DNA of 64,000 bases from Trinickia terrae (GCF_005144415.1 NZ_SWJE01000015.1:62001-126000); one strand, 5' to 3'; counted from the stretch's first letter, positions 39,659-49,648 are shown. Made by a program: numbers and translations. Notes: generated from the letters alone by a model not told the origin.

Positions 39659-41023
39659 ATGGCACTGACAGAAAACCGCATCTTTTCGCACATGCTGGGC
39701 GGACTCGTCCGCGATTTCGGCCAGCCGGTGATGATCTGGCAGGCGGGTGCGCTGGTCGGCTCGCTGCTTGTGGCGTGGCTGCTCACGCGCGTTGTACGCC
39801 GTAAGCTCGACCTGCGTCGCCAGACGCGCTACGAAGCGCTGCGCTTCGGCGCCGAAAGTCTCAACAAGGCGCTCTTTCCGTTGCTGGGCGGCGTGCTCGT
39901 CTGGTCGGTCGAGGCGTTGCTCGACAGCTACATGTCGACTTCGCTGCTCGAGCTGGCGGTCGTGCCGCTCTTCGGCATTGCGCTGATCTACATCCTGTTC
40001 TTCGTCGGGCGGCGCGTGTTTAGCAGCGACGGCCAGACGCATGCGTGGCTGTTCGTCGCCGAAAAGCTGGTCTCGGTGCTCGTCTGGATCGGCATGGTGC
40101 TGACCGTGCTCGGCATCCAGGACGACGTGCTGCGCTGGATGGGCAGCATGCGCTTCCATATCGGTAATGCGCACGTGACGCTCCTGTCGCTCTCGACGGG
40201 CATCCTGTGGGTTTGTGTCACGCTAATCGTCGCGATGTGGCTCGGCTCGGCGCTCGAGGACCGGCTGATGAGCGCCCGCTCGATCGACGCGAACCTGAAG
40301 GTGGTGCTCGCGCGCGTCGGCCGCGCCTTGCTCGTGCTCGCGGCGGTGCTCATCAGCCTGTCGCTCGTCGGCATCGACATCACCGTGCTCGGCGTGTTCG
40401 GCGGCGCGCTCGGCGTCGGCCTCGGCTTCGGGCTGCAGAAGATCGCGAGCAATTATGTGTCGGGCTTCATCATCTTGATCGATAGGTCGCTGCGGATCGG
40501 CGACACGATCAACGTCTCGGGCCTGCAAGGCATGGTCACCGAGATCCGCACGCGCTACACGACGGTGCGCGGGCTCGACGGCATCGAAACGCTGATCCCG
40601 AACGAGAAGCTGATCACGGACGTGGTCCAGAACCACTCGTCGTTCCAGACGCGCGGCTATGCCAAGGCGGCCGTGCAGGTCGCCTATCAGTCGGATATCG
40701 AGCAGGTGCTGGTGCTGCTCGCCGAGGCGGCCAAGGGCGTCGAGCGCGTGCTGGCGGACCCGGCGCCGGCGTCCTACCTGGTCGGTTTCGGTGCGGACGG
40801 CATCAATCTCGAACTCGGTTTCTGGATCGAAGACGCGGCCAAGGGCACGGCGGGCGTGCGTTCGCAGGTGAACCGTAACATCTGGCGCCTGTTCTCCGAG
40901 CGTGGGGTGTCGATCCCGTATGCGCAGCGGGAGGTGCGGCTCATCGGCGGGGTGCCGGACACCGTCGCAAATTGGGCAAAAATGACCAATCCTGTGGAGA
41001 GCGGGGCGGAGCGCGGCCTGTGA
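39659..41023 (+). CDS. MscS-family mechanosensitive ion channel
   Basis: A 454-residue inner-membrane channel. About five N-terminal hydrophobic segments precede the pore helix GVFGGALGVGLGFGLQKIASNYVSG, whose Gly/Ala pattern is the MscS TM3 signature; the beta domain (GDTINVSGLQGMVTEIRTRYTTVR, then LIPNEKLITDVVQNHS) and C-terminal alpha/beta domain follow. It opens under membrane tension to release solutes in hypo-osmotic shock. It is longer than E. coli MscS (286), belonging to the multi-helix YnaI/YbdG-like class. 13 bp separate it from the methyltransferase gene. Confidence 0.94.
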   Translation: MALTENRIFSHMLGGLVRDFGQPVMIWQAGALVGSLLVAWLLTRVVRRKLDLRRQTRYEALRFGAESLNKALFPLLGGVLVWSVEALLDSYMSTSLLELAVVPLFGIALIYILFFVGRRVFSSDGQTHAWLFVAEKLVSVLVWIGMVLTVLGIQDDVLRWMGSMRFHIGNAHVTLLSLSTGILWVCVTLIVAMWLGSALEDRLMSARSIDANLKVVLARVGRALLVLAAVLISLSLVGIDITVLGVFGGALGVGLGFGLQKIASNYVSGFIILIDRSLRIGDTINVSGLQGMVTEIRTRYTTVRGLDGIETLIPNEKLITDVVQNHSSFQTRGYAKAAVQVAYQSDIEQVLVLLAEAAKGVERVLADPAPASYLVGFGADGINLELGFWIEDAAKGTAGVRSQVNRNIWRLFSERGVSIPYAQREVRLIGGVPDTVANWAKMTNPVESGAERGL

Positions 41024-41181
41024 GGCATCTGCAAGGCTGGGGGCTGGATCGCGCTGTCGCTTTTTGGCGACGTATTGACGCAGTGCGCGCCGGCAAACAA
41101 AAAAATCTCCATTTGTTACAAACACTTGGGGCTGGCGAGGTAAAATACCGTCCAGTCTCGCTTCATGCTTTCATTTTCTTG

Positions 41182-41207
41182 ACGTCCGCCGCCCGGCGGA
41201 CGTTTTT
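41182..41207 (+). terminator. Terminator-like hairpin in the desaturase leader
   Basis: ACGTCCGCC / GGCGGACGT with a 4-nt loop and a five-T tail, 20 nt before the desaturase start codon and 160 bp after mscS. It may end the mscS transcript or attenuate desaturase expression. Confidence 0.75.
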
Positions 41208-41227
41208 CGATCCACGGAAGAACTGTC

Positions 41228-42424
41228 TTGCTCAATTCCCTGTTCGATTTCCTCTCGAATGGCCTGCTCCACTTCACGTGGTGGCAAATTGTGCTGTTCG
41301 CGCTTGTCGTCACCCACATCACGATCATCGGCGTCACCGTTTATCTGCACCGGTGCCAGGCGCACCGGGCGCTCGACCTGCACCCGATCGCAAGCCATTT
41401 CTTCCGCTTCTGGCTCTGGATGACGACCGGCATGCTGACCGGCCAGTGGGCGGCGATTCACCGTAAGCACCATGCCAAGTGCGAAACCGAAGAAGATCCG
41501 CACAGCCCGCAAACGCGCGGTATCTGGAAGGTGCTGCTGGAAGGCGCCGAGCTCTATCGCGCGGAAGCGAAGAACGAGGAGACGATGCGCCGCTTCAGCC
41601 ACGGCACGCCGAACGACTGGATCGAGCGTAATGTCTACACGAAGTACCCGATCCTCGGCATTAGCCTGATGATGGTGATCGATGTCGCGCTGTTCGGCAT
41701 CGTCGGCCTCTCTGTGTGGGCCGTGCAGATGATCTGGATTCCGTTCTGGGCCGCCGGCGTGGTCAACGGCCTCGCGCACTTCTGGGGCTATCGCAACTTC
41801 AACTCGGCCGACGCCAGCACCAACATCTTCCCGTGGGGCATCATCATCGGCGGCGAGGAACTGCACAACAATCACCACACGTATGCGACGTCCGCGAAGC
41901 TCTCGAACAAGTGGTTCGAGTTCGATATCGGCTGGATGTACATCCGCATCTTGTCGGCGCTGAAGCTGGCGAAGGTCAAGAAGATCGCGCCTACGCCGCG
42001 TCTGACGGCCGGCAAGCTCGTGCTCGATCAGGAGACGCTGCAAGCGGTGCTGTCGAATCGCTACGAAGTGATGGCGCGCTACGGCAAGACCGTGAAGCAG
42101 GCGTATCGCCAGGAACTGGCGCGCTTGAAGGAAGTGGGCGCGCGCGAGAAATACCTGCTCATGCGTAATGCGCGCAAGTGGTTCCACAAGGACGAAGCGG
42201 GTCTCGACGAGCCGCAGAAGCGCCAGTTGCCCGAAATCTTCGCGAACAGCCAGAAGCTGCGTACATTCATCGAGTTGCGCAACGACTTGAGCGCGATCTG
42301 GGAGCGCTCCAACGCCTCGCGCGAACAACTGCTCGTGCAATTACAAGATTGGTGTCATCGGGCCGAACAAAGCGGCATCAAGGCGTTGCAGGAATTTGCG
42401 ATGCGACTGAGGCGCTACGCCTGA
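41228..42424 (+). CDS. Membrane fatty-acid desaturase (acyl-CoA delta-9 / SCD type)
   Basis: A 398-residue integral-membrane di-iron desaturase. Three histidine boxes bind the iron: HRCQAHR, HRKHH and HNNHH, with four hydrophobic helices; substrate is probably a saturated acyl-CoA or acyl lipid, giving unsaturated chains for membrane fluidity. The start is TTG, with GGAAGAA six bases upstream; there is no in-frame ATG before the first His box. Beyond the desaturase core (to about residue 250) is a charged, helical C-terminal extension of about 150 residues (RQELARLKEVGAREKYLL and onward) rich in Arg/Lys/Glu/Leu, not part of the catalytic fold. Monocistronic. Confidence 0.93.
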   Translation: MLNSLFDFLSNGLLHFTWWQIVLFALVVTHITIIGVTVYLHRCQAHRALDLHPIASHFFRFWLWMTTGMLTGQWAAIHRKHHAKCETEEDPHSPQTRGIWKVLLEGAELYRAEAKNEETMRRFSHGTPNDWIERNVYTKYPILGISLMMVIDVALFGIVGLSVWAVQMIWIPFWAAGVVNGLAHFWGYRNFNSADASTNIFPWGIIIGGEELHNNHHTYATSAKLSNKWFEFDIGWMYIRILSALKLAKVKKIAPTPRLTAGKLVLDQETLQAVLSNRYEVMARYGKTVKQAYRQELARLKEVGAREKYLLMRNARKWFHKDEAGLDEPQKRQLPEIFANSQKLRTFIELRNDLSAIWERSNASREQLLVQLQDWCHRAEQSGIKALQEFAMRLRRYA

Positions 42425-42456
42425 TCGCGAAATCCATTAAAATTTCGCTACGTCAC

Positions 42457-42487
42457 AAAACCCCGCGCTGGCGGGGTTTTTCTTTTT
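42457..42487 (+). terminator. Desaturase terminator
   Basis: Stem AAAACCCCGC / GCGGGGTTTT, 4-nt loop, tail TTTTTCTTTTT; 33 bp after the stop. Confidence 0.94.
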
Positions 42488-42490
42488 GTC

Positions 42491-42551
42491 GACCCGAGTT
42501 GGGACTTACTCAAGTCCCATGCAAAGCTCTTACTCGGGTCCCATGCAGAGC
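42491..42551 (+). promoter_or_regulatory. Nested hairpins and direct repeat upstream of nadA
   Basis: GACCCGAGT (42491-42499) can pair with ACTCGGGTC (42532-42540), enclosing a second stem GGGACTT / AAGTCCC (42501-42518). Overlapping this, a 23-bp direct repeat with few mismatches (CTTACTCAAGTCCCATGCAA at 42505 and CTTACTCGGGTCCCATGCAG at 42529) has a period of 24 bp. It lies 65-125 bp before nadA and may be an operator or RNA control element. Confidence 0.6.
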
Positions 42552-42616
42552 CGGGCTTTCGGGTCGCGCTATATACCGGTCAGGAAGTCTGTGGGAAAGG
42601 AAAGGCTGAGGAGATC

Positions 42617-43768
42617 ATGATGGAATCGACGATCAAACCCGTCGAGTTCGACAAGCCGCTCGTCGCCGCGGGCGCGATGGGCGCGACCTGTGGCGTTGGC
42701 CAGGCATGGGCGAAGGTGGCGCCGGCGCCTTCGGCCGAGGAGCGCATCGCGTTGAAGGCGCGGATTCGTGCCTTGCTCGAACGTGAGAAGGCGGTGCTTG
42801 TCGCGCATTATTACGTCGACCCCGAGCTTCAGGAACTCGCCGACGAAACCGGCGGCTGCGTCGCCGATTCGCTCGAGATGGCGCGCTTCGGGCGCGATCA
42901 CGAGGCGCAAACGCTCGTCGTCGCGGGCGTGCGCTTCATGGGCGAGACCGCGAAGATTCTGAGCCCGAACAAACGCATCCTGATGCCGGACCTCGATGCG
43001 ACTTGCTCGCTCGATCTCGGTTGTCCGGTGGACGAGTTTTCCGCCTTCTGCGACGCGCATCCCGATCGCACGGTCGTTGTCTACGCGAATACGAGCGCGG
43101 CAGTGAAGGCGCGCGCCGATTGGATGGTGACCTCGTCGATTGGCCTTGAAATCGTCGCCGAGCTGCACGCGCGCGGAGAAAAGATCCTGTGGGCCCCGGA
43201 TCGCCACCTCGGCAGCTACATCCAGAAGAAAACCGGTGCGGACATGTTGCTGTGGCAGGGTTCGTGTCTCGTCCATGACGAGTTCAAGGGTATCGAGCTC
43301 GACCTGCTGCGCGCCGAATATCCGGATGCGAAGGTGCTCGTACATCCGGAGTCGCCGGAAAGCGTGGTCGCGCAAGCGGATGTCGTGGGGTCGACCTCGC
43401 AGCTGATCGACGCGGCGAAGAAGCTCGATGCGACCCATTTCATTGTCGCGACCGATCTCGGCATCCTGCACAAGATGCGGCTCGCTGCACCTGGCAAGAC
43501 GTTCATCGAGGCGCCGACAGCCGGCAACAGCGCGACCTGCAAGAGCTGCGCGCATTGCCCATGGATGGCGATGAACGGTCTCGCGAATCTTGCCGACGTG
43601 CTTGAGCGCGGGCACAACGAAATCCACGTTGCCTCGGCAATTGGCGCGCGGGCGCGTCTGCCGATCGACCGGATGCTCGATTTCGCCGCATCGCGCAAGC
43701 AGCGCGTGCAGGCAAGCGGGGATCTGGCGCGCGATTCGGGGTTGTTCGCGAATGTTGGGGCCGCGTGA
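42617..43768 (+). CDS. nadA: Quinolinate synthase A
   Basis: A 383-residue 4Fe-4S enzyme that condenses iminoaspartate (from NadB) with dihydroxyacetone phosphate to quinolinate in NAD biosynthesis. Features: [33 protein letters not shown], and the cluster cysteines in [11 protein letters not shown] and [15 protein letters not shown]. The two consecutive ATGs leave the exact start open by one codon; GAGGAG precedes them. It is coupled to nadC by a 1-bp overlap and has an elaborate inverted-repeat leader. Confidence 0.97.
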   Translation: MMESTIKPVEFDKPLVAAGAMGATCGVGQAWAKVAPAPSAEERIALKARIRALLEREKAVLVAHYYVDPELQELADETGGCVADSLEMARFGRDHEAQTLVVAGVRFMGETAKILSPNKRILMPDLDATCSLDLGCPVDEFSAFCDAHPDRTVVVYANTSAAVKARADWMVTSSIGLEIVAELHARGEKILWAPDRHLGSYIQKKTGADMLLWQGSCLVHDEFKGIELDLLRAEYPDAKVLVHPESPESVVAQADVVGSTSQLIDAAKKLDATHFIVATDLGILHKMRLAAPGKTFIEAPTAGNSATCKSCAHCPWMAMNGLANLADVLERGHNEIHVASAIGARARLPIDRMLDFAASRKQRVQASGDLARDSGLFANVGAA

Positions 43769-44682
43769 TGGGGGCGTCCGAATTGAAGCCGGTCGAAGCG
43801 GTGTGGCCGCTTTACGAGGAAATCCGCGCGCAATACGGCGTGGCGTTCGATGCGGCGCTTGCGCGCAACGTCGCCGATGCGCTTGCCGAGGATGTCGGCA
43901 GCGGGGATCAGACGGGGCGTTTGGTGCCGGCCGGTGAAGTGCGCGATGCGCGCATCATCGTGCGCGAAGAGGCGGTGCTGTGCGGCGTGCTGTGGTTCAC
44001 CGAGGTGATGCGCCAAGTGGACCCCGCGATCACGGTGCGATGGCGCTATCGCGAGGGCGACCTGATGGCGGCGGATTCGCTCGTGTGCGAAATGCGCGGC
44101 CCGGCGCGCGCGTTGCTGACCGCCGAGCGCAATGCACTGAACTTCCTGCAACTGCTATCGGGTGTGGCTAGCGCGACGCGCCGCTACGTCGATGCGGTCG
44201 CCGGCACGCGCGCACGCATCGTCGATACGCGCAAGACGCTGCCGGGGCTGCGGCTCGCGCAAAAGTACGCGGTACGCGTGGGCGGCGGTGCGAACCAGCG
44301 GCTCGCGCTGTACGACGGGATCCTGATTAAGGAAAACCATATCGCGGCGGCGGGCGGCGTCGGGCCGGCGATGGATGCGGCGCTCGCGCTCGATGCCGGC
44401 GTGCCGATCCAGATCGAAGTCGAGACGCTTGAGCAGCTCGAGGCGGCGCTGGCGCATCGGGCCGAGTCGATCCTGCTCGACAACTTGTCATTCGACGCGA
44501 TGCGCGACGCCGTTCGCCTGACTGCGGGACGCGCGGTGCTCGAAGCGTCGGGCGGTGTGAATTTCGGTACCGTGCGCACGATTGCGGAGACGGGTGTCGA
44601 CCGCATTTCGATCGGCGCGCTGACGAAGGACGTGCGGGCCACCGACTATTCCATGCGTATCGTCGACGAGTTGCCGCTGTAG
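43768..44682 (+). CDS. nadC: Nicotinate-nucleotide pyrophosphorylase (quinolinate phosphoribosyltransferase)
   Basis: A 304-residue enzyme converting quinolinate and PRPP to nicotinate mononucleotide. Motifs: ALAEDVGSGDQTG, ERNALNFLQLLSGVAS, TRKTLPGLR, KYAVRVGGGANQRLAL and IKENHIAAAGG, followed by the TIM-barrel ends VEVETLEQLE-like and EASGGVNFGTVRTIAETGVD. The ATG shares its A with the nadA stop (TGATG); a GTG one codon earlier is possible. Converges with nadB on a shared terminator. Confidence 0.97.
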   Translation: MGASELKPVEAVWPLYEEIRAQYGVAFDAALARNVADALAEDVGSGDQTGRLVPAGEVRDARIIVREEAVLCGVLWFTEVMRQVDPAITVRWRYREGDLMAADSLVCEMRGPARALLTAERNALNFLQLLSGVASATRRYVDAVAGTRARIVDTRKTLPGLRLAQKYAVRVGGGANQRLALYDGILIKENHIAAAGGVGPAMDAALALDAGVPIQIEVETLEQLEAALAHRAESILLDNLSFDAMRDAVRLTAGRAVLEASGGVNFGTVRTIAETGVDRISIGALTKDVRATDYSMRIVDELPL

Positions 44683-44696
44683 GCGTGTTGCTTGAC

Positions 44697-44736
44697 AAAA
44701 GAAAGGCCGTCGCTTTACGCGACGGCCTTTCTCTTT
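44697..44736. terminator. Bidirectional nadC/nadB terminator
   Basis: Stem AAAGGCCGTCGC / GCGACGGCCTTT with loop TTTAC; CTCTTTC follows on the plus strand and TTCTTTTG on the minus strand, so it can end both convergent transcripts. Confidence 0.9.
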
Positions 44737-44761
44737 CGTGCCGCAATCGGCTACGGGTGCC

Positions 44762-46360
44762 TCAAACGTTCCGGTTGCGCACGTATTCCGGCGACAGCAC
44801 TGTCGGCAGCGCTTTCGGCAGCGTCGCCGGCCAGTCGCGGCTGTAGTGCAGCCCGCGGCTTTCACGCCGCGACCGCGCGCTCTCGACGATCAGCGACGCC
44901 ACGTCGACAAGATTGCGCAACTCGAGCAGATCGCGGCTTACCTTGAAGTTCGCGTAGTACTCGTGGATCTCGTCGCGCAGCATGGCGATGCGGTGCTTAG
45001 CGCGCGCGAGCCGTTTGTCGGTGCGCACGATGCCGACGTAGTTCCACATCAGGCGCCGCAACTCGTCCCAGTTATGCGCGACGACGACCTCTTCGTCCGG
45101 ATCCGATACCCGGCTTTCGTCCCAATCGGGAAGCGGTGCGTGGGCGGCCGCGCCGAATCCTTCCTGCTCGATGGCGGCGGCAGCCGAGCGGCCGACCACG
45201 AGGCATTCGAGCAGTGAATTGCTCGCGAGCCGGTTGGCGCCGTGCAGCCCGGTGCATGAGGTCTCTCCGACCGCGTAGAGCCCGGACAGGTCGGTGCGTC
45301 CCGCGAGATCGGTGACGACGCCGCCGCACGTATAGTGCGCGGCGGGCACGACCGGGATCGGATCTTTCGTGATGTCGATGCCGAACTCGAGGCAGCGGGC
45401 GAGGATCGTCGGGAAATGCTCGCGCAGGAAGGCTTCGGGCTGATGGCTGATGTCCAGGTAGACGCAATCGATCCCGCGTTTCTTGATTTCGAAGTCGATC
45501 GCGCGGGCGACGATGTCGCGCGGCGCGAGCTCGGCTCGTTCGTCGTGGCTCGGCATGAAGCGCGTGCCGTCGGGCAGTTTCAGGAGGCCGCCTTCGCCGC
45601 GCACGGCTTCGGAAATCAAAAATGACTTCGCGTACGGGTGGAACAGGCAGGTCGGATGGAACTGGATGAACTCCATGTTCGCTACGCGGCAGCCCGCGCG
45701 CCACGCCATCGCGATGCCGTCGCCGGTCGCAGTGTCGGGGTTCGTCGTGTAGAGATAGACCTTGCCGGCGCCGCCTGTCGCCAGCACCGTATGTGGCGCC
45801 TGGATCGTGACTGTGCGGCCACTCGCCAGATCGAGGGCGTAAAGACCGTGGCAGCGCCGGCCCGGCAGGCCGAGCCGGTCCGAGGTGATGAGGTCGATCG
45901 CGTAGTGGTCTTCGAGCAGCGTGATGTTCGGATGCTGGCGCACGCGCTCGCTGAGCGTCGCGACCACGGCGTGCCCGGTCGCGTCGGCGGCGTGGATGAT
46001 GCGCCGGTGACTGTGGCCGCCTTCGCGCGTCAGGTGGAAGCCGAGCTCGGCGGCATCGTCTTTGGTGAAAGGCACGCCCTGGTCAATCAGCCATTCGATC
46101 GCCGCGCGCCCATGCTCGACGATGAAGCGCGTCGCGGTCTCGTCGCACAGGCCCCCGCCGGCGACGAGCGTGTCCTGCACGTGGTTTTCGACGCTGTCGG
46201 CCGAATCGAGCACGGCGGCGATGCCGCCTTGTGCCCAGTCGCTCGCGCCCTCGGTCATTGATCGTTTGGCGATGACCGCAACACGGTGCGTGTTCGCCAG
46301 ATTCAGTGCGACCGATAGACCGGCCAGCCCGCTGCCCACGATCACGACGTCGAAATTCAT
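44762..46360 (-). CDS. nadB: L-aspartate oxidase
   Basis: A 532-residue FAD enzyme oxidising L-aspartate to iminoaspartate for NadA. It has the Rossmann FAD motif [18 protein letters not shown] at the start, [15 protein letters not shown], active-site segments [19 protein letters not shown] and [18 protein letters not shown], and the C-terminal three-helix bundle found in fumarate reductase relatives. The chosen ATG is directly before the FAD motif; longer frames upstream lack support. Its placement opposite nadA-nadC completes a de novo NAD cluster. Confidence 0.97.
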   Translation of the reverse strand: MNFDVVIVGSGLAGLSVALNLANTHRVAVIAKRSMTEGASDWAQGGIAAVLDSADSVENHVQDTLVAGGGLCDETATRFIVEHGRAAIEWLIDQGVPFTKDDAAELGFHLTREGGHSHRRIIHAADATGHAVVATLSERVRQHPNITLLEDHYAIDLITSDRLGLPGRRCHGLYALDLASGRTVTIQAPHTVLATGGAGKVYLYTTNPDTATGDGIAMAWRAGCRVANMEFIQFHPTCLFHPYAKSFLISEAVRGEGGLLKLPDGTRFMPSHDERAELAPRDIVARAIDFEIKKRGIDCVYLDISHQPEAFLREHFPTILARCLEFGIDITKDPIPVVPAAHYTCGGVVTDLAGRTDLSGLYAVGETSCTGLHGANRLASNSLLECLVVGRSAAAAIEQEGFGAAAHAPLPDWDESRVSDPDEEVVVAHNWDELRRLMWNYVGIVRTDKRLARAKHRIAMLRDEIHEYYANFKVSRDLLELRNLVDVASLIVESARSRRESRGLHYSRDWPATLPKALPTVLSPEYVRNRNV

Positions 46361-46460
46361 CTGCTGTCCCTCTGTCTTCCGTCTATTTTCGATGCAGCTG
46401 CGCACCGCGCGCAGCGATAAACGGAAGAGCATACCCCGTTGCGGGCGAGGGGTCAGGTGC

Positions 46461-46493
46461 AAAAGCAAAAGCCCCGCACGGAGGCGGGGCTTT
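46461..46493 (-). terminator. rpmB-rpmG terminator
   Basis: Stem AAAGCCCCGC / GCGGGGCTTT; on the minus strand followed by TGCTTTTG. It lies 25 bp after rpmG. Confidence 0.88.
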
Positions 46494-46518
46494 CGTCGTC
46501 TTCAGGCTCGGAACCAGA

Positions 46519-46686
46519 TTACTTGATCTTGGTTTCCTTGTACGCCACGTGCTTGCGGGCGACGGGATCGAATTTCATGATCTCCATCTTTTCCGGCATG
46601 TTGCGCTTGTTCTTCGTGGTCGTGTAGAAGTGACCCGTGCCTGCGGTCGACTCGAGCTTGATCTTGTCGCGTGCGCCTTTCGCCAT
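46519..46686 (-). CDS. rpmG: 50S ribosomal protein L33
   Basis: A 55-residue ribosomal protein, [18 protein letters not shown] at the start and [18 protein letters not shown] at the end. It lacks the zinc-binding Cys pairs, i.e. the zinc-free C-minus form. Its start follows AAGGAG-like sequence (GGAGTAAATC). It follows rpmB by 10 bp, the usual bacterial order. Confidence 0.96.
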
Positions 46687-46696
46687 GATTTACTCC

Positions 46697-46930
46697 TTAG
46701 GCTTCGCCGCGTGCGCGCAGATCTGCGAGCACGGAGTCGATACCGTTCTTGTCGATCAGGCGCAGGCCGGCGTTCGAAACGCGCAGACGCACCCAACGGT
46801 TTTCGCTTTCAACCCAGAAACGGCGGTTCTGCAGGTTCGGGAGAAAACGACGCTTGGTCTTGTTGTTCGCGTGGGAAACGTTGTTGCCGCTCATCGGCGC
46901 TTTCCCAGTGACTTGGCATACGCGTGCCAT
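46697..46930 (-). CDS. rpmB: 50S ribosomal protein L28
   Basis: A 77-residue ribosomal protein: [31 protein letters not shown], and the C-terminal [20 protein letters not shown]. First gene of the rpmB-rpmG operon, with a good ribosome site (AGGAG) and a strong promoter about 180 bp upstream. Confidence 0.97.
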
Positions 46931-47110
46931 ATGAGAGCACTCCTAATACGCTTAAATTCGGGTTCGAGCCGGAAAGGTTGCTCTTCCTGGAAGAGTCGGT
47001 CTCACGGTTGCGGCTGCCACAGCTGCAATCGAGACCCGAGCCTTCTTTCAGGAAAGGCCCTCAGTCCTTCTTTGGCTTCTGAACAGGGTTGGAAACAGAG
47101 GCAGACGGCG

Positions 47111-47140
47111 ATTCTAGCAGAAAAAGCTCAGAAAAATCAA
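47111..47140 (-). promoter_or_regulatory. sigma70-type promoter of rpmB-rpmG
   Basis: Minus-strand TTGATT, 18-bp spacer, TAGAAT with an extended TGC before the -10. Predicted leader of about 175 nt to rpmB, containing inverted-repeat-rich sequence (GGGTCTCGATTG ... CGTGAGACC) that could fold. Confidence 0.6.
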
Positions 47141-47193
47141 ACTCTATTTGCATCTGGCTGACGGAGCAAGCGCAGGCGGCCCGGTGGCGGGCC

Positions 47194-47961
47194 TCACATC
47201 CATCCTGCCTGGGCGAACGAGAACACGGCGTCGCCGCCGACGATGATGTGGTCCATCAATTGCACATCGATCAGCGCAAGCGAGTCGCGCAGCACGCGCG
47301 TGAGCCGGCGGTCGCTCGCGCTGGGCCTGGCGGCGCCGGACGGATGATTGTGCGCGACGATCAGACCCGCTGCGTTCAGCGTCAGCGCCCGGCGGACGAT
47401 TTCGCGCGGGTAGACGGCCATCCGTGTCAAAGAGCCGCGCGAGCTTTCCTCCGTATGGAGCAGCCGGTGACGCGCGTCCAGGAAGAGGCAGACGAATACC
47501 TCGTGAGGTCGCGCACCGATCAGGAGCCGCAAGTAGTCCTCCACGGCGCCAGGTGAATCGACGAGCGGCCGTTCGCGCGCCTTCTCCGCAAGCGCCCGGC
47601 GTGCCATTTCGACGACGGCCAGCAGCACCGCGATCTTTGCCGGCCCGATGCCGCGCAAGCCTTTGAAGTCGGTGGGCGTGGCGTCCAGCATGGCGCGCAG
47701 CGAGCCGAACCGCGCCAGCAGCGAGCGGGCGACGTCGAAGACGTTGTATCCAGGCAGGCCCGAACCGAGAAAAAGCGCGATGAGCTCTGTATCGGAAAGC
47801 GCGGCAGGCCCGGCGTCGAGCAGGCGCTCGCGCGGCATGTCGCGTGCGGGCCAGTCGCCCGCCCGCTGCGGGGCGTCCTTCAGATGCCCCGACGCCGAAG
47901 AGGCAGACAGGGCATCCGTGAGCGGTGAGTCCGGGCGGGCTGAGGCGAAACTTTCGGACAT
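47194..47961 (-). CDS. radC: RadC-family JAB-domain protein
   Basis: A 255-residue protein with a helix-hairpin-helix region ([21 protein letters not shown]) and a C-terminal JAB1/MPN domain with metal ligands [16 protein letters not shown]. Although named for DNA repair, RadC has no proven repair role; it resembles zinc metallopeptidases. The start is set by GGAGGT about 9 bp upstream; frames running further up are not supported. It is divergent from fkpB. The final residues FSFAQAGWM complete the domain. Confidence 0.95.
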   Translation of the reverse strand: MSESFASARPDSPLTDALSASSASGHLKDAPQRAGDWPARDMPRERLLDAGPAALSDTELIALFLGSGLPGYNVFDVARSLLARFGSLRAMLDATPTDFKGLRGIGPAKIAVLLAVVEMARRALAEKARERPLVDSPGAVEDYLRLLIGARPHEVFVCLFLDARHRLLHTEESSRGSLTRMAVYPREIVRRALTLNAAGLIVAHNHPSGAARPSASDRRLTRVLRDSLALIDVQLMDHIIVGGDAVFSFAQAGWM

Positions 47962-48230
47962 CGTCTGAGTACCTCCGAGTGGCGTGGGCAAAAACAGGCT
48001 AGGCGGCAAATTCAAAAAAGACCGCTTACGGGGCTGGATCGAGAAAGTGCGATCGACGCGGCTGCCGGCGAGGCTCGAGCGTTTTTCCGCGATACCTTGG
48101 CTACGCTTGTTGCATTGATGTGGCTTAGAATAGTGCGCTTGCAACGGGCGCGGTCGCGCCCGCGCGGCGCCTACAGCGCTTTTCTCTGCGTGTGCGCTCT
48201 CTCGCGCGCACCGACCGAACGAGTTATTTC

Positions 48231-48686
48231 ATGAGCATCATCGACATCTCCGAAGTGAAACCTGGTTCGCACGTCACGCTTCACTACCGGCTTTCGCTCG
48301 CCGATGGCTCCGACGTCGTCAGCACCTTCGGCGACAAGCCGGCCACGTTGCTGCTCGGCGCTGGCCAGCTTGCGCCCCCTCTGGAAGAGATTCTCGTGGG
48401 CATGAAGACGGGGCACCATTCGACCTTTCAGCTAAAGCCGGAGCAGGCCTTCGGTCCGCGCAATCCGGACCTGATTCAGCGCGTGTCGCTCGCTACCCTG
48501 CGCGAAAACGGCATGGTCGGCGAGGAGTTCGCGCCGGGCGACCTCATCGAGTTCAACGCACCGGGCGGCGGACGCTATGCCGGCGTGCTGAAGGAAGTCG
48601 GTGAAACGTCCGCGCTGTTCGACTTCAATCACCCGCTCGCGGGTCAGGCGCTGACTTTCGAAGTCAAAATCATCGGGATTCTGTAA
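48231..48686 (+). CDS. fkpB: FKBP-type peptidyl-prolyl isomerase (SlpA/FkpB type)
   Basis: A 151-residue cytoplasmic prolyl isomerase and chaperone. It has the FKBP core with an inserted IF domain: [49 protein letters not shown] and [18 protein letters not shown], where NHPLAG is diagnostic of the SlyD/SlpA class. It lacks the His-rich tail of SlyD. It is followed 2 bp on by ispH, the standard neighbour of this gene. Confidence 0.95.
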   Translation: MSIIDISEVKPGSHVTLHYRLSLADGSDVVSTFGDKPATLLLGAGQLAPPLEEILVGMKTGHHSTFQLKPEQAFGPRNPDLIQRVSLATLRENGMVGEEFAPGDLIEFNAPGGGRYAGVLKEVGETSALFDFNHPLAGQALTFEVKIIGIL

Positions 48687-48688
48687 AC

Positions 48689-49648
48689 ATGAGCGTCACG
48701 GACACCCCCTTGGCCGAAGCGGAGATCCTGCTTGCCCAGCCGCGCGGTTTTTGCGCGGGCGTCGATCGCGCGATCGAGATCGTCGAGCGTGCGATCAAGC
48801 TGTTCGGCGCGCCGATCTATGTGCGGCACGAGATCGTCCACAACGCGTACGTCGTCGAGGACCTGCGCAAGAAGGGCGCCGTTTTCGTCGAGCAGCTCGA
48901 CGAAGTGCCCGCCGGTAGCACGGTGATCTTCAGTGCGCATGGCGTGTCGAAGGCTGTGCGCGAGGAGGCGGAAGTGCGCGGCCTGAGCGTCTACGATGCG
49001 ACTTGCCCGCTCGTCACCAAGGTGCACATGGAAGTCGCGAAGATGCGGCAGGAAGGCTTGGACATCGTCATGATCGGCCACAAAGGGCACCCCGAGGTCG
49101 AGGGCACGATGGGGCAGACGGCCGAAGGGATGTATCTCGTCGAAAGCATCGAGGACGTGAACGCGCTTACGCTCGCAGACCCGGAGCGCGTCGCCTTCGT
49201 CACGCAAACCACGCTTTCCGTCGACGATGCCTCCGAGATCATCGCCACGCTGAAGGCGCGCTTCCCGGCGATCCGCGAACCGAAGAAGCAGGACATTTGC
49301 TACGCGACGCAGAACCGTCAGGACGCTGTGAAGTTCATGGCGCCGCAGTGCGATGTGGTGATCGTCGTCGGCAGTCCGAACAGCTCGAATTCGAACCGGC
49401 TGCGCGAAGTCGCGGAAAAGCGTGGCATTCCCGCCTACATGGTGGATTCGCCTGACCAGATCGATCCGGCGTGGCTCGAAGGCAAGCGCCGCATTGGCGT
49501 GACGGCCGGCGCGTCGGCGCCGGAAGTGCTCGCGCAGGCGGTGATCACCCATCTGCGCGGCTTAGGTGTGCGCAATGTGCGCGCGCTGGAGGGTATCGAG
49601 GAGAGCATCGCGTTTCCACTGCCGCGCGGACTTGGCCTGCCTGCTTGA
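48689..49648 (+). CDS. ispH: 4-hydroxy-3-methylbut-2-enyl diphosphate reductase
   Basis: A 319-residue iron-sulfur enzyme, last step of the MEP isoprenoid pathway giving IPP and DMAPP. Cluster cysteines lie in [22 protein letters not shown] and [36 protein letters not shown] and [13 protein letters not shown] are family signatures. Cotranscribed with fkpB, ending at a strong terminator. Confidence 0.98.
   Translation: MSVTDTPLAEAEILLAQPRGFCAGVDRAIEIVERAIKLFGAPIYVRHEIVHNAYVVEDLRKKGAVFVEQLDEVPAGSTVIFSAHGVSKAVREEAEVRGLSVYDATCPLVTKVHMEVAKMRQEGLDIVMIGHKGHPEVEGTMGQTAEGMYLVESIEDVNALTLADPERVAFVTQTTLSVDDASEIIATLKARFPAIREPKKQDICYATQNRQDAVKFMAPQCDVVIVVGSPNSSNSNRLREVAEKRGIPAYMVDSPDQIDPAWLEGKRRIGVTAGASAPEVLAQAVITHLRGLGVRNVRALEGIEESIAFPLPRGLGLPA

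Noticed and set aside
42491-42551. tRNA or small-RNA gene at the nested hairpins before nadA
   Set aside because: No tRNA anticodon/T-loop pattern and no terminator after it; better described as a leader or operator element.
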